Source: an uncultured Bacteroides sp.
GTDB lineage: Bacteria; Bacteroidota; Bacteroidia; Bacteroidales; Bacteroidaceae
Assembly: GCA_947038155.1 (NCBI GenBank)
Contig: CAMQVH010000008.1
Coordinates: forward strand, 50,925 to 114,924
DNA length: 64,000 nucleotides
Direction: 5' to 3'
Below, piece by piece: positions 9,857 through 18,200 of the stretch. Made by a program: the position numbers and the translations under genes. The notes beneath the pieces are model-generated. The model saw nothing but the letters and a program-made list of their open reading frames with translations, did no database searches and was not told the DNA's origin. Numbering within the stretch: position 1 is the stretch's first letter; every line of letters begins with the position of its first letter.

Positions 9857-11128
9857 ATGAATTTGAGAGGAAAACGTCTTTTGTATATTGGAGGTAGTGC
9901 ATCAGTAACTGATATTGCAAGTTATACAAAAGCAAATGGAATCAAATTGCTGACGGCTGGAAAAGTGATTTCTGATGAAATGATAGCTTTAACAGATGAA
10001 CAGTATGTGGTTGACATTTCTGATAGGGAATGTCTGAAAAAGATTGCGGTAGAGCAAAAAGTTGATGGTATATTAGTTATAGGTAATGAGGATATCATTA
10101 CTTGTGTGATTGATGTTGCAGAGAACATCGGACTTCAGTTCTATGTAAATAGAGAACAATGGACAGAGTTACAGGATAAGAGAAATTTCAAGAAGAACTG
10201 TATAAAACATGGCATTTCAGTAGTGGAGACATATGAATTGGCGGATAGCTGTGATACGGTACTAATTCCAATGAATGCCTATCCTGTAGTTTTGAAGCCT
10301 GCCGATAGTTGCGGATCAAAAGGTATTTCAATCTGTAATTCTAGCGAAGAAGTGAAACAGGCTATGCAGAAAGCAGAATCGTTTTCCAGGACAAAACGCT
10401 TTTTGTGTGAGAAGTATATGGACTGCCCCGAGATCACTATTAAATATTTATTTGATCGTGGTAGTATATATCTTTGGGAAGTAAATGATCGGTATGTTAA
10501 TCGAGAACAGAAAAACGTAGGTGCAATTGCTAATTGTACCGTATATCCATCGAAATATACAAAACTGTATTTGGATACTATGCATTCAAAAATGGTTGAA
10601 ATCTTTAATGAGTTTAACTTCTATAATGGAACGATGTTCATTCAGGCATTTGTGGATGGAGATGTTATTCGTCCCTATGATCCGGGTATTAGATTTTCCG
10701 GTGGATTATCGTACTTTATAACAGAATATGTTTTTGGTGTTAATCCTTTAGAGTTTATGATAAATGCAGCTCTTGTAGGGCAGATGTACTTGGGTGAAGA
10801 GAACCCTCTTGAGAAGATAAATGTGGATATGGACGGTAGATACATAGCGAATTATTCTGTTTTGGCAAAGGCTGGCATCATTTCAGAAATATATGGTATG
10901 GACACTGTCATGCAGATGCCGGAAGTTTTTAAATCATTGCAATTACTTAACATTGGTGATGAAGTGAGAATGGTAGGTACTTTGCAACAGGTATTTGCAA
11001 GATTTCAAATAGAAGCTAGAAGTAGAAAAGAACTGAATGAAGTAATAGTTACAATATATAATACCATTCAACTTAGAGGAGTAGATGGGGAAGATATGAA
11101 GCTTTATCAGAAAATCAATATTCTGTAA
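9857..11128 (+). CDS. Second, divergent ATP-grasp ligase
   Basis: 'YPVVLKPADSCGSKGISICNSSEEVKQAMQKA', 'FLCEKYMDCPEITIKYLFDRG'; AAGGAG upstream. Confidence 0.85.
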   Translation: MNLRGKRLLYIGGSASVTDIASYTKANGIKLLTAGKVISDEMIALTDEQYVVDISDRECLKKIAVEQKVDGILVIGNEDIITCVIDVAENIGLQFYVNREQWTELQDKRNFKKNCIKHGISVVETYELADSCDTVLIPMNAYPVVLKPADSCGSKGISICNSSEEVKQAMQKAESFSRTKRFLCEKYMDCPEITIKYLFDRGSIYLWEVNDRYVNREQKNVGAIANCTVYPSKYTKLYLDTMHSKMVEIFNEFNFYNGTMFIQAFVDGDVIRPYDPGIRFSGGLSYFITEYVFGVNPLEFMINAALVGQMYLGEENPLEKINVDMDGRYIANYSVLAKAGIISEIYGMDTVMQMPEVFKSLQLLNIGDEVRMVGTLQQVFARFQIEARSRKELNEVIVTIYNTIQLRGVDGEDMKLYQKINIL

Positions 11129-11141
11129 GGTATAGAAGATT

Positions 11142-12524
11142 ATGGAGAACTATACAAAAGCATTAGTGGATTTTGCTGCGGAAATCGAATATAGGGATCT
11201 GTCTCATAGTGTTATTGAGCAAACTAAAATGTTCATTGCAGATTATTATGCGGCGAGTCTGGCGGGGTATCGGGTTAATGGAAAGTTTAACTCAGTGGTA
11301 ATGGCTGTTCTGAAAGAAGAAGGAGGTACTGAGCAAGCATCCATATTGTTTGAAGAAAAGAAATATCCAATAAGTAATGCAGCTTTTATGAATGCAGTTT
11401 ATGCGCATGGTGCGGATATGGATGATGGTAATCGAAAATCTGGAGGACACATAGGAACACACATAATGTCTTCTGTCTTTGCATTAAGTGAAAAGTTGGA
11501 TGTGACTTGGAAGGATGTTATTGTTGCAATTAATATCGGGTATGATTTTTTCAACAGGGTAGCTGGGGCTGCACAACCAGGGCTTTATAGTAAGGGTTTT
11601 CATTCAACAGGAATTGCGGGTGCGATAGCTAGTGGAGCAGCCTGTGCCAAACTAATGGGGTTGGATAGAAATGGAATTTATAATAGCGTTTCTTTAGCTG
11701 CATTTCAGTCAAGTGGGTTAATTATTATAGATGAAAGTGGGCAAGGTTGTAAGCCTGTGAATCCTGCGAATGCAGCAAGAACAGGTGTAATTTCTGCTAT
11801 GATGGCTGAAAAAGGTCTGGTAACTCCTCGGAATCCATTGGAGAGTAAAAAAGGCTGGTTTCATGCTTTTACAGATCAAGTTAATGAAACGGTTCTTTTG
11901 GATGGTCTTGGTATAGATTTTACAATTTGTGAGAGTTATCTAAAACTATATCCAACTTGTCGTCATACGCATAGTTGCATTGACGCTGCTATAGAGATCA
12001 GGAAACAAATTTATGAAAGTAATTACCTCTTATATGATATAGAAAAAGTCTATGTTTTCGTGTATCCGAGTGCGATTAAGTCAGCAGGGACAATTAGCAA
12101 CCCACAATCACAAGAGGAAGCCAAGTTTTCGATTCATTATGCTGTGGCAACTGCCTTTAGTAAAGGCAACTTTTCCTTGGAGGATCTTGATACAGAAAAC
12201 CAAGATCATACCATAATAGATAATTTATCGAAAAAGATAGAGTTGATAATTGATGATTCAATGGAGAATAGAGAGAAAGGAATTCGAGGAGCTAGAGTGA
12301 AAGTAATTTTTTGTAATGGAAGAATTTTTGAGAAAACTATACTAATCCCAAAAGGTGAAGGGATCAATTCACTTAATTGGGATGATATACAAATGAAAAT
12401 GCAGGCATGCTCGCAAGGAATTGTTGAAGCAGAACAGGCAAGACTATTTGTAGAAAAGTGTCGATGTATTAATGATGATGATCGTTTTACTCCGATATTA
12501 TCATTTTTAACCAAAATAAAATAA
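11142..12524 (+). CDS. MmgE/PrpD family protein (2-methylcitrate dehydratase/aconitate decarboxylase-like)
   Basis: 'FIADYYAASLAGYRVNGKFNS', 'FMNAVYAHGADMDDGNRKSGGHIGTHIMSSVFALSEK', 'FHSTGIAGAIASGAACAKLMGLD', 'YPTCRHTHSCIDAAIEI'. Confidence 0.9.
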   Translation: MENYTKALVDFAAEIEYRDLSHSVIEQTKMFIADYYAASLAGYRVNGKFNSVVMAVLKEEGGTEQASILFEEKKYPISNAAFMNAVYAHGADMDDGNRKSGGHIGTHIMSSVFALSEKLDVTWKDVIVAINIGYDFFNRVAGAAQPGLYSKGFHSTGIAGAIASGAACAKLMGLDRNGIYNSVSLAAFQSSGLIIIDESGQGCKPVNPANAARTGVISAMMAEKGLVTPRNPLESKKGWFHAFTDQVNETVLLDGLGIDFTICESYLKLYPTCRHTHSCIDAAIEIRKQIYESNYLLYDIEKVYVFVYPSAIKSAGTISNPQSQEEAKFSIHYAVATAFSKGNFSLEDLDTENQDHTIIDNLSKKIELIIDDSMENREKGIRGARVKVIFCNGRIFEKTILIPKGEGINSLNWDDIQMKMQACSQGIVEAEQARLFVEKCRCINDDDRFTPILSFLTKIK

Positions 12525-12543
12525 CAAGGAAGGAGCAAAATCA

Positions 12544-13527
12544 ATGAAAGAAAATATAAAACTAATCCTCGGAACAATGACTTTCGGGGAACAAGTATTT
12601 GGTGAGGATGTAAAATGTATGGTTCAGAGTTATCTGAATCACGGTTATAAGGAATTGGATACAGCCTACGTATATAATGAAGGAGAGTGTGAGCGTTTGT
12701 TGGGGACAGCTTTGAAAGAATTGGATAGAGATACGTATAAAGTTGCAACAAAAGCAAACCCAAGGATTACCGGACGATTGGATAAGGAGGCAGTAATATC
12801 ACAGTTGAATGAATCATTGCAAAGGCTTAAAGTAAACTATGTAGATACCTTATATCTACATTTTCCAGATCCGGCAACACCTGTGAAATCTGTATTGGAG
12901 GGTTGTGCACAGCTTTATGAAGAAGGGAAATTTTTGGAACTGGGACTGAGTAATTTTCCCGCATGGCTGGTAGCCGAAGTTTGGCATATTTGTAAATCTC
13001 ATGGTTGGATGTTGCCCAAAGTATATGAGGGACTTTATAATCCGTTAAGTAGGCATGCAGAGCGGGAATTGGATAGAGCATTAAATAATTACGGTATGCG
13101 CTTTTATGCTTATAATCCTTTAGCTGGAGGAATGTTGACAAATAAATATTCCAGTCAAGACAAAACAATAAAAGCTGGTAGATTTATAAATCGGCCAAAT
13201 TATCAAAAACGTTATTGGAAAGATTCGTTCTTTGAAGCGATCGATCGCATAAAAGAAGTTTGTGCTGAACATAATATGAATATTGTAGAAGCGGTTTATC
13301 GATGGTTGGCATACCATTCAATGCTAAAAGTAGAGCGTGGAGATGGAATTATTATAGGTGCGTCGAGATTAGTTCAATTGGAGCAGAATATGGCAACGGT
13401 GGAAAAAGGTTCTTTGCCGGATGAGATAGTCGAGATTATTAATGATGCATGGGAAATAAGTAAAATGGATGCACCGGAATATTTTACATATTATGTCCCA
13501 AAAAGTAAAAACACAAAAGAAGTTTAA
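12544..13527 (+). CDS. Aldo/keto reductase (AKR7-like)
   Basis: 'LILGTMTFGEQVFGE', 'GYKELDTAYVYNEGECERLLGTAL', 'VDTLYLHFPDPATPV', 'ELGLSNFPAW'. Confidence 0.9.
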   Translation: MKENIKLILGTMTFGEQVFGEDVKCMVQSYLNHGYKELDTAYVYNEGECERLLGTALKELDRDTYKVATKANPRITGRLDKEAVISQLNESLQRLKVNYVDTLYLHFPDPATPVKSVLEGCAQLYEEGKFLELGLSNFPAWLVAEVWHICKSHGWMLPKVYEGLYNPLSRHAERELDRALNNYGMRFYAYNPLAGGMLTNKYSSQDKTIKAGRFINRPNYQKRYWKDSFFEAIDRIKEVCAEHNMNIVEAVYRWLAYHSMLKVERGDGIIIGASRLVQLEQNMATVEKGSLPDEIVEIINDAWEISKMDAPEYFTYYVPKSKNTKEV

Positions 13528-13531
13528 GAAT

Positions 13532-14665
13532 ATGATTAATCAAGAAATCTTTTTGCATACACTGCAGTTGGAAGGTGTGGAATTCTTCACCGGAGTACCA
13601 GATTCCTATTTGAATGGATTTTGTGACTATTTGTTAAGGAATATATCACAGGAAAAGAATGTTATAGCGGCTAATGAAGGAAATGCAATTGCCATAGCTG
13701 CCGGTCATTTTCTTGCTACTCAGGAGATTCCCCTTGTTTATATGCAGAACTCCGGATTGGGCAATACTATAAATCCTCTTGTTTCACTTGCTGATAAACA
13801 GGTTTATGCGATTCCTATGATTCTGTTGGTAGGTTGGAGGGGGCAACCGGGCACTGGAGATTGGGCACAACATGAACTTCAGGGAGAGATTACCCCCGGA
13901 TTATTGGATTTGATGCATATTCCGTATGATATCTTACCGGATGACAATGATAAAGTGACAGGCATTTTAAAACAGGCTGTTTCGCTGGCAAGGAGCAATC
14001 GGAAGCCTTATGCATTAATTGCTCCTAAAGGAGTGATGGCAGGAGAAAAAATGAATAACAAAGATCAAACATATCCTATGAGTCGTGAAGAGGCAATAGA
14101 GGTAGTACTTGATCATATGCCTGCTGATACGATTTATAGTGCAACAACAGGGCGTGCAACACGGGAATTATTCTTTTTGCGAGAAAAAAGAAATGAGAGT
14201 AAAAAAACAGATTTTTTGAATATTGGTTCTATGGGGCATGCTTCGTCAGTAGCTTTTGGTATTGCTTTGGCAAAACCTCAAAGGAAGGTGGTCTGCCTTG
14301 ACGGAGATGCTGCCGCAATGATGCATTTGGGAGCTATGACAATGTTGCATAAGTATAATGTACCGAACTATCTGCATATTATATTGAATAATGGAGCGCA
14401 CGAGTCTGTAGGTGGACAACCTTCAGCGGGACATTTGATTGACTTTACAAAAATAGCGGAATCTTGTGGATACAAGACTATAGGGCATCCCGTAACGACT
14501 CGGGAGGAACTGACTCAAGCTATTGAAATATTGGCTAAAGAGCCTTTTGCAGCATTCATTGATGTGCGGATTCATAAAGGGATGAGGGGAAAACTTCCAC
14601 CACTTGATTTTTCGCATAGAGAAGCCATTGATAACTTAATAAAAGAATTAAATAAGAAAGACTGA
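13532..14665 (+). CDS. Phosphonopyruvate decarboxylase-like ThDP-dependent enzyme
   Basis: 'GVEFFTGVPDSYLNGFCDYLL', 'ANEGNAIAIAAGHFLAT', 'GWRGQPGTGDWAQHELQGEIT', ThDP motif 'VVCLDGDAAAMMHLGAMTMLHKYNVPNYLHIILNNGAHESVGGQPSAG'; start MINQEIF at 13532. Confidence 0.88.
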   Translation: MINQEIFLHTLQLEGVEFFTGVPDSYLNGFCDYLLRNISQEKNVIAANEGNAIAIAAGHFLATQEIPLVYMQNSGLGNTINPLVSLADKQVYAIPMILLVGWRGQPGTGDWAQHELQGEITPGLLDLMHIPYDILPDDNDKVTGILKQAVSLARSNRKPYALIAPKGVMAGEKMNNKDQTYPMSREEAIEVVLDHMPADTIYSATTGRATRELFFLREKRNESKKTDFLNIGSMGHASSVAFGIALAKPQRKVVCLDGDAAAMMHLGAMTMLHKYNVPNYLHIILNNGAHESVGGQPSAGHLIDFTKIAESCGYKTIGHPVTTREELTQAIEILAKEPFAAFIDVRIHKGMRGKLPPLDFSHREAIDNLIKELNKKD

Positions 14666-14680
14666 AAGGTCAGGGAGGAT

Positions 14681-15592
14681 ATGAAAGTGAATAATAGTAT
14701 GGAACAAACAAGGGCCTTTTTGAAATCAATAGGTTTGCCGGAAGGTGATGCTTACAATTTGCCGACATCCATAAAGAGATTTGAAGATGGAGGTCAATAC
14801 CGTTTTGAAGTGCCTGGTATCCAGGGACCTAAAGTTATGCAAGCGTTGCTTGAAGCAATGGATGACTATGGAATCTGTCTGCATCGCGTAACACAGACAC
14901 AAGGTATCATGCGTTTGACTGATGATGAGATTGTTAGAATGGTAGAGTTGGCACACCAATGGAGTACAGACTTGATTTTGGCTATTGGTCCTCGTGCAAC
15001 TACCGATACTAGTGCGTCTGTCAATACTCCTGAAGGAGTCCGTATGGGGTATCGTCTTCGTGGTCAGGAGCAGATTGTACGCGCTGTAGAAGATGTGAAA
15101 CGTGCAGCCCGTTTGGGTTGTCGTTCTTTCCTTATTTATGATGAGGGGTGTTTGTGGCTGCTTAATGAAATGCGTAAAGCAGGAGAAATTCCGGAGGAAT
15201 GTCATTTTAAAGTTTCAGCACATGCCGGTCACGGTAATCCATGTTCTGCTAAGGTTTTGGAGAAGATTGGTGCAAACTCTATAAATCCGGTTCGTGATAT
15301 TCAGTTACAAATGCTGTCTGCAATGCGTCAGGCAGTAGATTGTCCTATTGATATTCATACGGAAAATCCAAAGTCGACAGGAGGCTTCATACGCCATTAT
15401 GAGGTTCCGGAGATGATTCGTATTGCAGCTCCGATTTATCTTAAGACCGGTGGATCGGTTGCGCAAACACATAGTTGGGATAGTACACAGGATGATGCAA
15501 GGAAGCGTGCGAAACAGGTTGCATTAGTTAAGAGAATAATTGACGAATACTATCCTGAAGCACTTTTGTCACCGAAAGGAAGCATTCGATAA
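14681..15592 (+). CDS. TIM-barrel protein, possibly U32-peptidase-like
   Basis: Repeating alpha/beta pattern: 'FLIYDEGCLWLLNEMRKAGEIP', 'HFKVSAHAGHGNPCSAKVLEKIGANSINPVRDIQLQMLSAMRQAVDCPIDIHTENP'; family call is from memory. GTG at 14687 is an alternative start with better SD spacing. Confidence 0.5.
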   Translation: MKVNNSMEQTRAFLKSIGLPEGDAYNLPTSIKRFEDGGQYRFEVPGIQGPKVMQALLEAMDDYGICLHRVTQTQGIMRLTDDEIVRMVELAHQWSTDLILAIGPRATTDTSASVNTPEGVRMGYRLRGQEQIVRAVEDVKRAARLGCRSFLIYDEGCLWLLNEMRKAGEIPEECHFKVSAHAGHGNPCSAKVLEKIGANSINPVRDIQLQMLSAMRQAVDCPIDIHTENPKSTGGFIRHYEVPEMIRIAAPIYLKTGGSVAQTHSWDSTQDDARKRAKQVALVKRIIDEYYPEALLSPKGSIR

Positions 15593-15620
15593 AAGAAATA
15601 TAAATAAAAGCAAAGAAGAA

Positions 15621-16760
15621 ATGAGACACCATAAATATAATCCGAATTTTGAGTTTATTGTAAAACCGGAAGAGTTTAACAAGTATTCGGATAAGGAAAT
15701 ACTCCAATATTGTCTTGGAGCGACCATGTATATGCCGGGGACAAAAGATTTTTCTCAAAAAATATTGGATAATGAAATACCGGGCTTAACTTCCATGGTA
15801 TTTTGTTTTGAGGATGCATGCCCAGAGAGCCAGGTAGAAGAAGCGGAAAGAAATGTAATTCATGTACTGGATGTACTTTCTACAGCTCTTGATAATGGAA
15901 AACTTACTTATGATAATTTACCACTTATTTTCTGTCGTGTCAGAAATCAGGAGCAGTTTATTCGATTTGCAGGGCAGCTCACAAAACACCATGTGAAGGC
16001 TTTAACAGGTATTAATTTCCCGAAATTCAATGCTCATAACGGAAACGTATATATGTTTTATTTGAAGCAACTAAATGAGAGGTTAGGGGATATCATCTAT
16101 GGAATGCCGATTATAGAAGACTCTGAAGTCGCATTTAGAGAGACGAGAATGACGGAATTGATTGGCATCAGAGAAATACTGGATAATTATAAGGATATAG
16201 TTTTGCAAGTACGAGTTGGTGCTACTGATTTTTCTTCTTGCTTTGGAGTACGTAGAGGAGTAGATTATTCTATTTACGATGTATTGACAGTCAGGGAAAT
16301 TTTATCTGATATTATTAATGTATTTGGAAGAAATAATGACTATGTGATCTCTGGTCCTGTATGGGAATATTTTCGTGTGAGTAAACAAATGATGTTCGAA
16401 CAACTTCCCAATTATGATATTGAAGACTGTCTGTTAAAAAGGATTCCTATTGTAAATACCGAAATTGACGGATTGTTGAGAGAGGTCGTTTTAGACAAGG
16501 CGAATGGTTTTGTAGGAAGAACTGTCATTCATCCATCTCACATTAAATATGTTAATGCGATGCAGGCTGTGACAAAGGAAGAATATCAAGATGCGATGAA
16601 TATTCTTAATAGTGACAAAGGAGGTGTTTTTAAAGGTGAAAGTGGTAATAAAATGAATGAAGTAAAACCTCATACAAACTGGGCGACCAAGGTGTATATG
16701 AAATCCCGAGCTTATGGGGTGATCGATAACGAAAATAGCTATATTAAGCTGTTCTCATAA
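15621..16760 (+). CDS. HpcH/HpaI-CitE-like C-C bond lyase (TIM barrel)
   Basis: 'GLTSMVFCFEDACPESQVEEAERN', 'VLQVRVGATDFSSCFGVRRGVDYSIYDVLTVREIL', 'GFVGRTVIHPSHIKYVNA'; start MRHHKYNPNF at 15621. Confidence 0.8.
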   Translation: MRHHKYNPNFEFIVKPEEFNKYSDKEILQYCLGATMYMPGTKDFSQKILDNEIPGLTSMVFCFEDACPESQVEEAERNVIHVLDVLSTALDNGKLTYDNLPLIFCRVRNQEQFIRFAGQLTKHHVKALTGINFPKFNAHNGNVYMFYLKQLNERLGDIIYGMPIIEDSEVAFRETRMTELIGIREILDNYKDIVLQVRVGATDFSSCFGVRRGVDYSIYDVLTVREILSDIINVFGRNNDYVISGPVWEYFRVSKQMMFEQLPNYDIEDCLLKRIPIVNTEIDGLLREVVLDKANGFVGRTVIHPSHIKYVNAMQAVTKEEYQDAMNILNSDKGGVFKGESGNKMNEVKPHTNWATKVYMKSRAYGVIDNENSYIKLFS

Positions 16761-16774
16761 ACGAAGGAGAAGCA

Positions 16775-17278
16775 ATGAAGACAATAACGACACCAATTTC
16801 AGAAGAAATGGCTAGTGATTTGCATGTTGGAGATATGGTTCTGATAACAGGTAAGATATACTGTGGACGTGATGCTGTACTCCCGAAAATTTGCAAGTTG
16901 ATAGAAAATGAAACTTTAGGTGAATACGATATTGATTTGCGGGGGAGTGTTATTTTTCATACAGCTGTTAGTCCGGCAGGAGTTGGGCCAACTTCCAGCA
17001 ATAAGTTGGAGATAGAGGAAAGTTTTCCCTTGCTTTCTAAAGCAGGAGTGAAAATGCATTTGGGAAAAGGAGTAATTGGGAAAAATACGATTACTGCACT
17101 TGATGAATATAATTCCGTTTTTGCAGTGATCCCCCCAGTCACGGCATTGCTTGGGGAGAACATGCTCTCGCAAAGACTGGTTGCTTTCCCTGAGTTAGGA
17201 ATGGAGGCATTTTATGAGTTGGAGGTAAAAGATTATCCAGCGATCATTGGCGCTGCACATAATGAAAGTATTTATTGA
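16775..17278 (+). CDS. Class-I fumarase / L-tartrate dehydratase beta-subunit-like protein
   Basis: 'DLHVGDMVLITGKIYCGRDAVLPKI', 'IFHTAVSPAGVGPTSSNKLEIE', 'HLGKGVIGKNTITAL'; AAGGAG upstream. Confidence 0.9.
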   Translation: MKTITTPISEEMASDLHVGDMVLITGKIYCGRDAVLPKICKLIENETLGEYDIDLRGSVIFHTAVSPAGVGPTSSNKLEIEESFPLLSKAGVKMHLGKGVIGKNTITALDEYNSVFAVIPPVTALLGENMLSQRLVAFPELGMEAFYELEVKDYPAIIGAAHNESIY

Positions 17279-17290
17279 GGAGGACAAGGC

Positions 17291-18145
17291 ATGAGGTATG
17301 ATGAAAGAATTGTAAATAGAGTATGCGAAACATTGGTTAGTTCCGGTTCGACTTTCCTTCCGGATAAAATAAGAGCATATGAGAAAGCAATCCAGAGCGA
17401 AACTAATGAACAGGCAAAGTGGGCGATGAAAGCTATTTGGGAGAATGCATTGGTTGCAAAAAAGAATAGAAGCCCTCTTTGTGACGATACGGGCATACCG
17501 CATCTGATATTAGAAGTAGGACCTGATAGGGTAGTGACTGGCAATATGCTGGAATCTATAAAAGAAGGAATAAGGCAAGGATTAAGAACATTACCAGGAC
17601 GCCCTATGGCAGTGAAAGGTGATGATAGCCACAGAATTGATCAGTCATTGGGGCTGGATGAGGATCCTGCCGCTTTGGAAGCAGCACCAATTTTGATTCG
17701 AAATATTGAAGATAATGTAATAAAACTTCATATTTTAATGTTTGGTGGTGGTCCTGCTATCAGAGGAAAAACTTATCGTGTTTTTCATAAGCATAATGTG
17801 CAAACAGTATTGGATGAGATTATATCATGGGCAACGGAAGGAACAACTATGCTCGGATGCACCCCATGTACTTTGGCTGTAGGTGTCGGTCGCTCTCATT
17901 ATGAGGCTTCGTCAATGATGCTTCAGGCTTTGGTTGATGGGACCTATGACAAACAGAACGACATGGAGAAAGAAATAACAGCTAGAGTAAATGCGGTTGG
18001 TGTAGGGCCTTTGGGATTAGGTGGCAATACTACTGTACTTGCTACTTTTATGAAAGTCGGTCCGCAAAGAGCCAGTGGTGTTCGTGTGGTGTGTATGCGC
18101 CCATGCTGTTGTGTTGAACCGAGAATTGCAATGGTGGAATTGTAA
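17291..18145 (+). CDS. Class-I fumarase / L-tartrate dehydratase alpha-subunit-like protein
   Basis: 'SPLCDDTGIPHLILEVG', 'MFGGGPAIRGKTYRVFHK', 'TTMLGCTPCTLAVGVGRSHYEAS', 'NAVGVGPLGLGGNTTVLATFMK'; GAGGAGG upstream. Confidence 0.92.
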   Translation: MRYDERIVNRVCETLVSSGSTFLPDKIRAYEKAIQSETNEQAKWAMKAIWENALVAKKNRSPLCDDTGIPHLILEVGPDRVVTGNMLESIKEGIRQGLRTLPGRPMAVKGDDSHRIDQSLGLDEDPAALEAAPILIRNIEDNVIKLHILMFGGGPAIRGKTYRVFHKHNVQTVLDEIISWATEGTTMLGCTPCTLAVGVGRSHYEASSMMLQALVDGTYDKQNDMEKEITARVNAVGVGPLGLGGNTTVLATFMKVGPQRASGVRVVCMRPCCCVEPRIAMVEL

Positions 18146-18200
18146 ATAAAATACAACGAATGCATGCGTAAGAAAATGTCAAACTATAAAATAGATAGGA

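Noticed and set aside
14681-16760. PEP mutase (AepX-like) in one of the two TIM-barrel genes, to complete a phosphonate pathway
   Set aside because: Neither translation shows the EDK-X5-NS type motif; one looks CitE/HpcH-like, the other U32-like.
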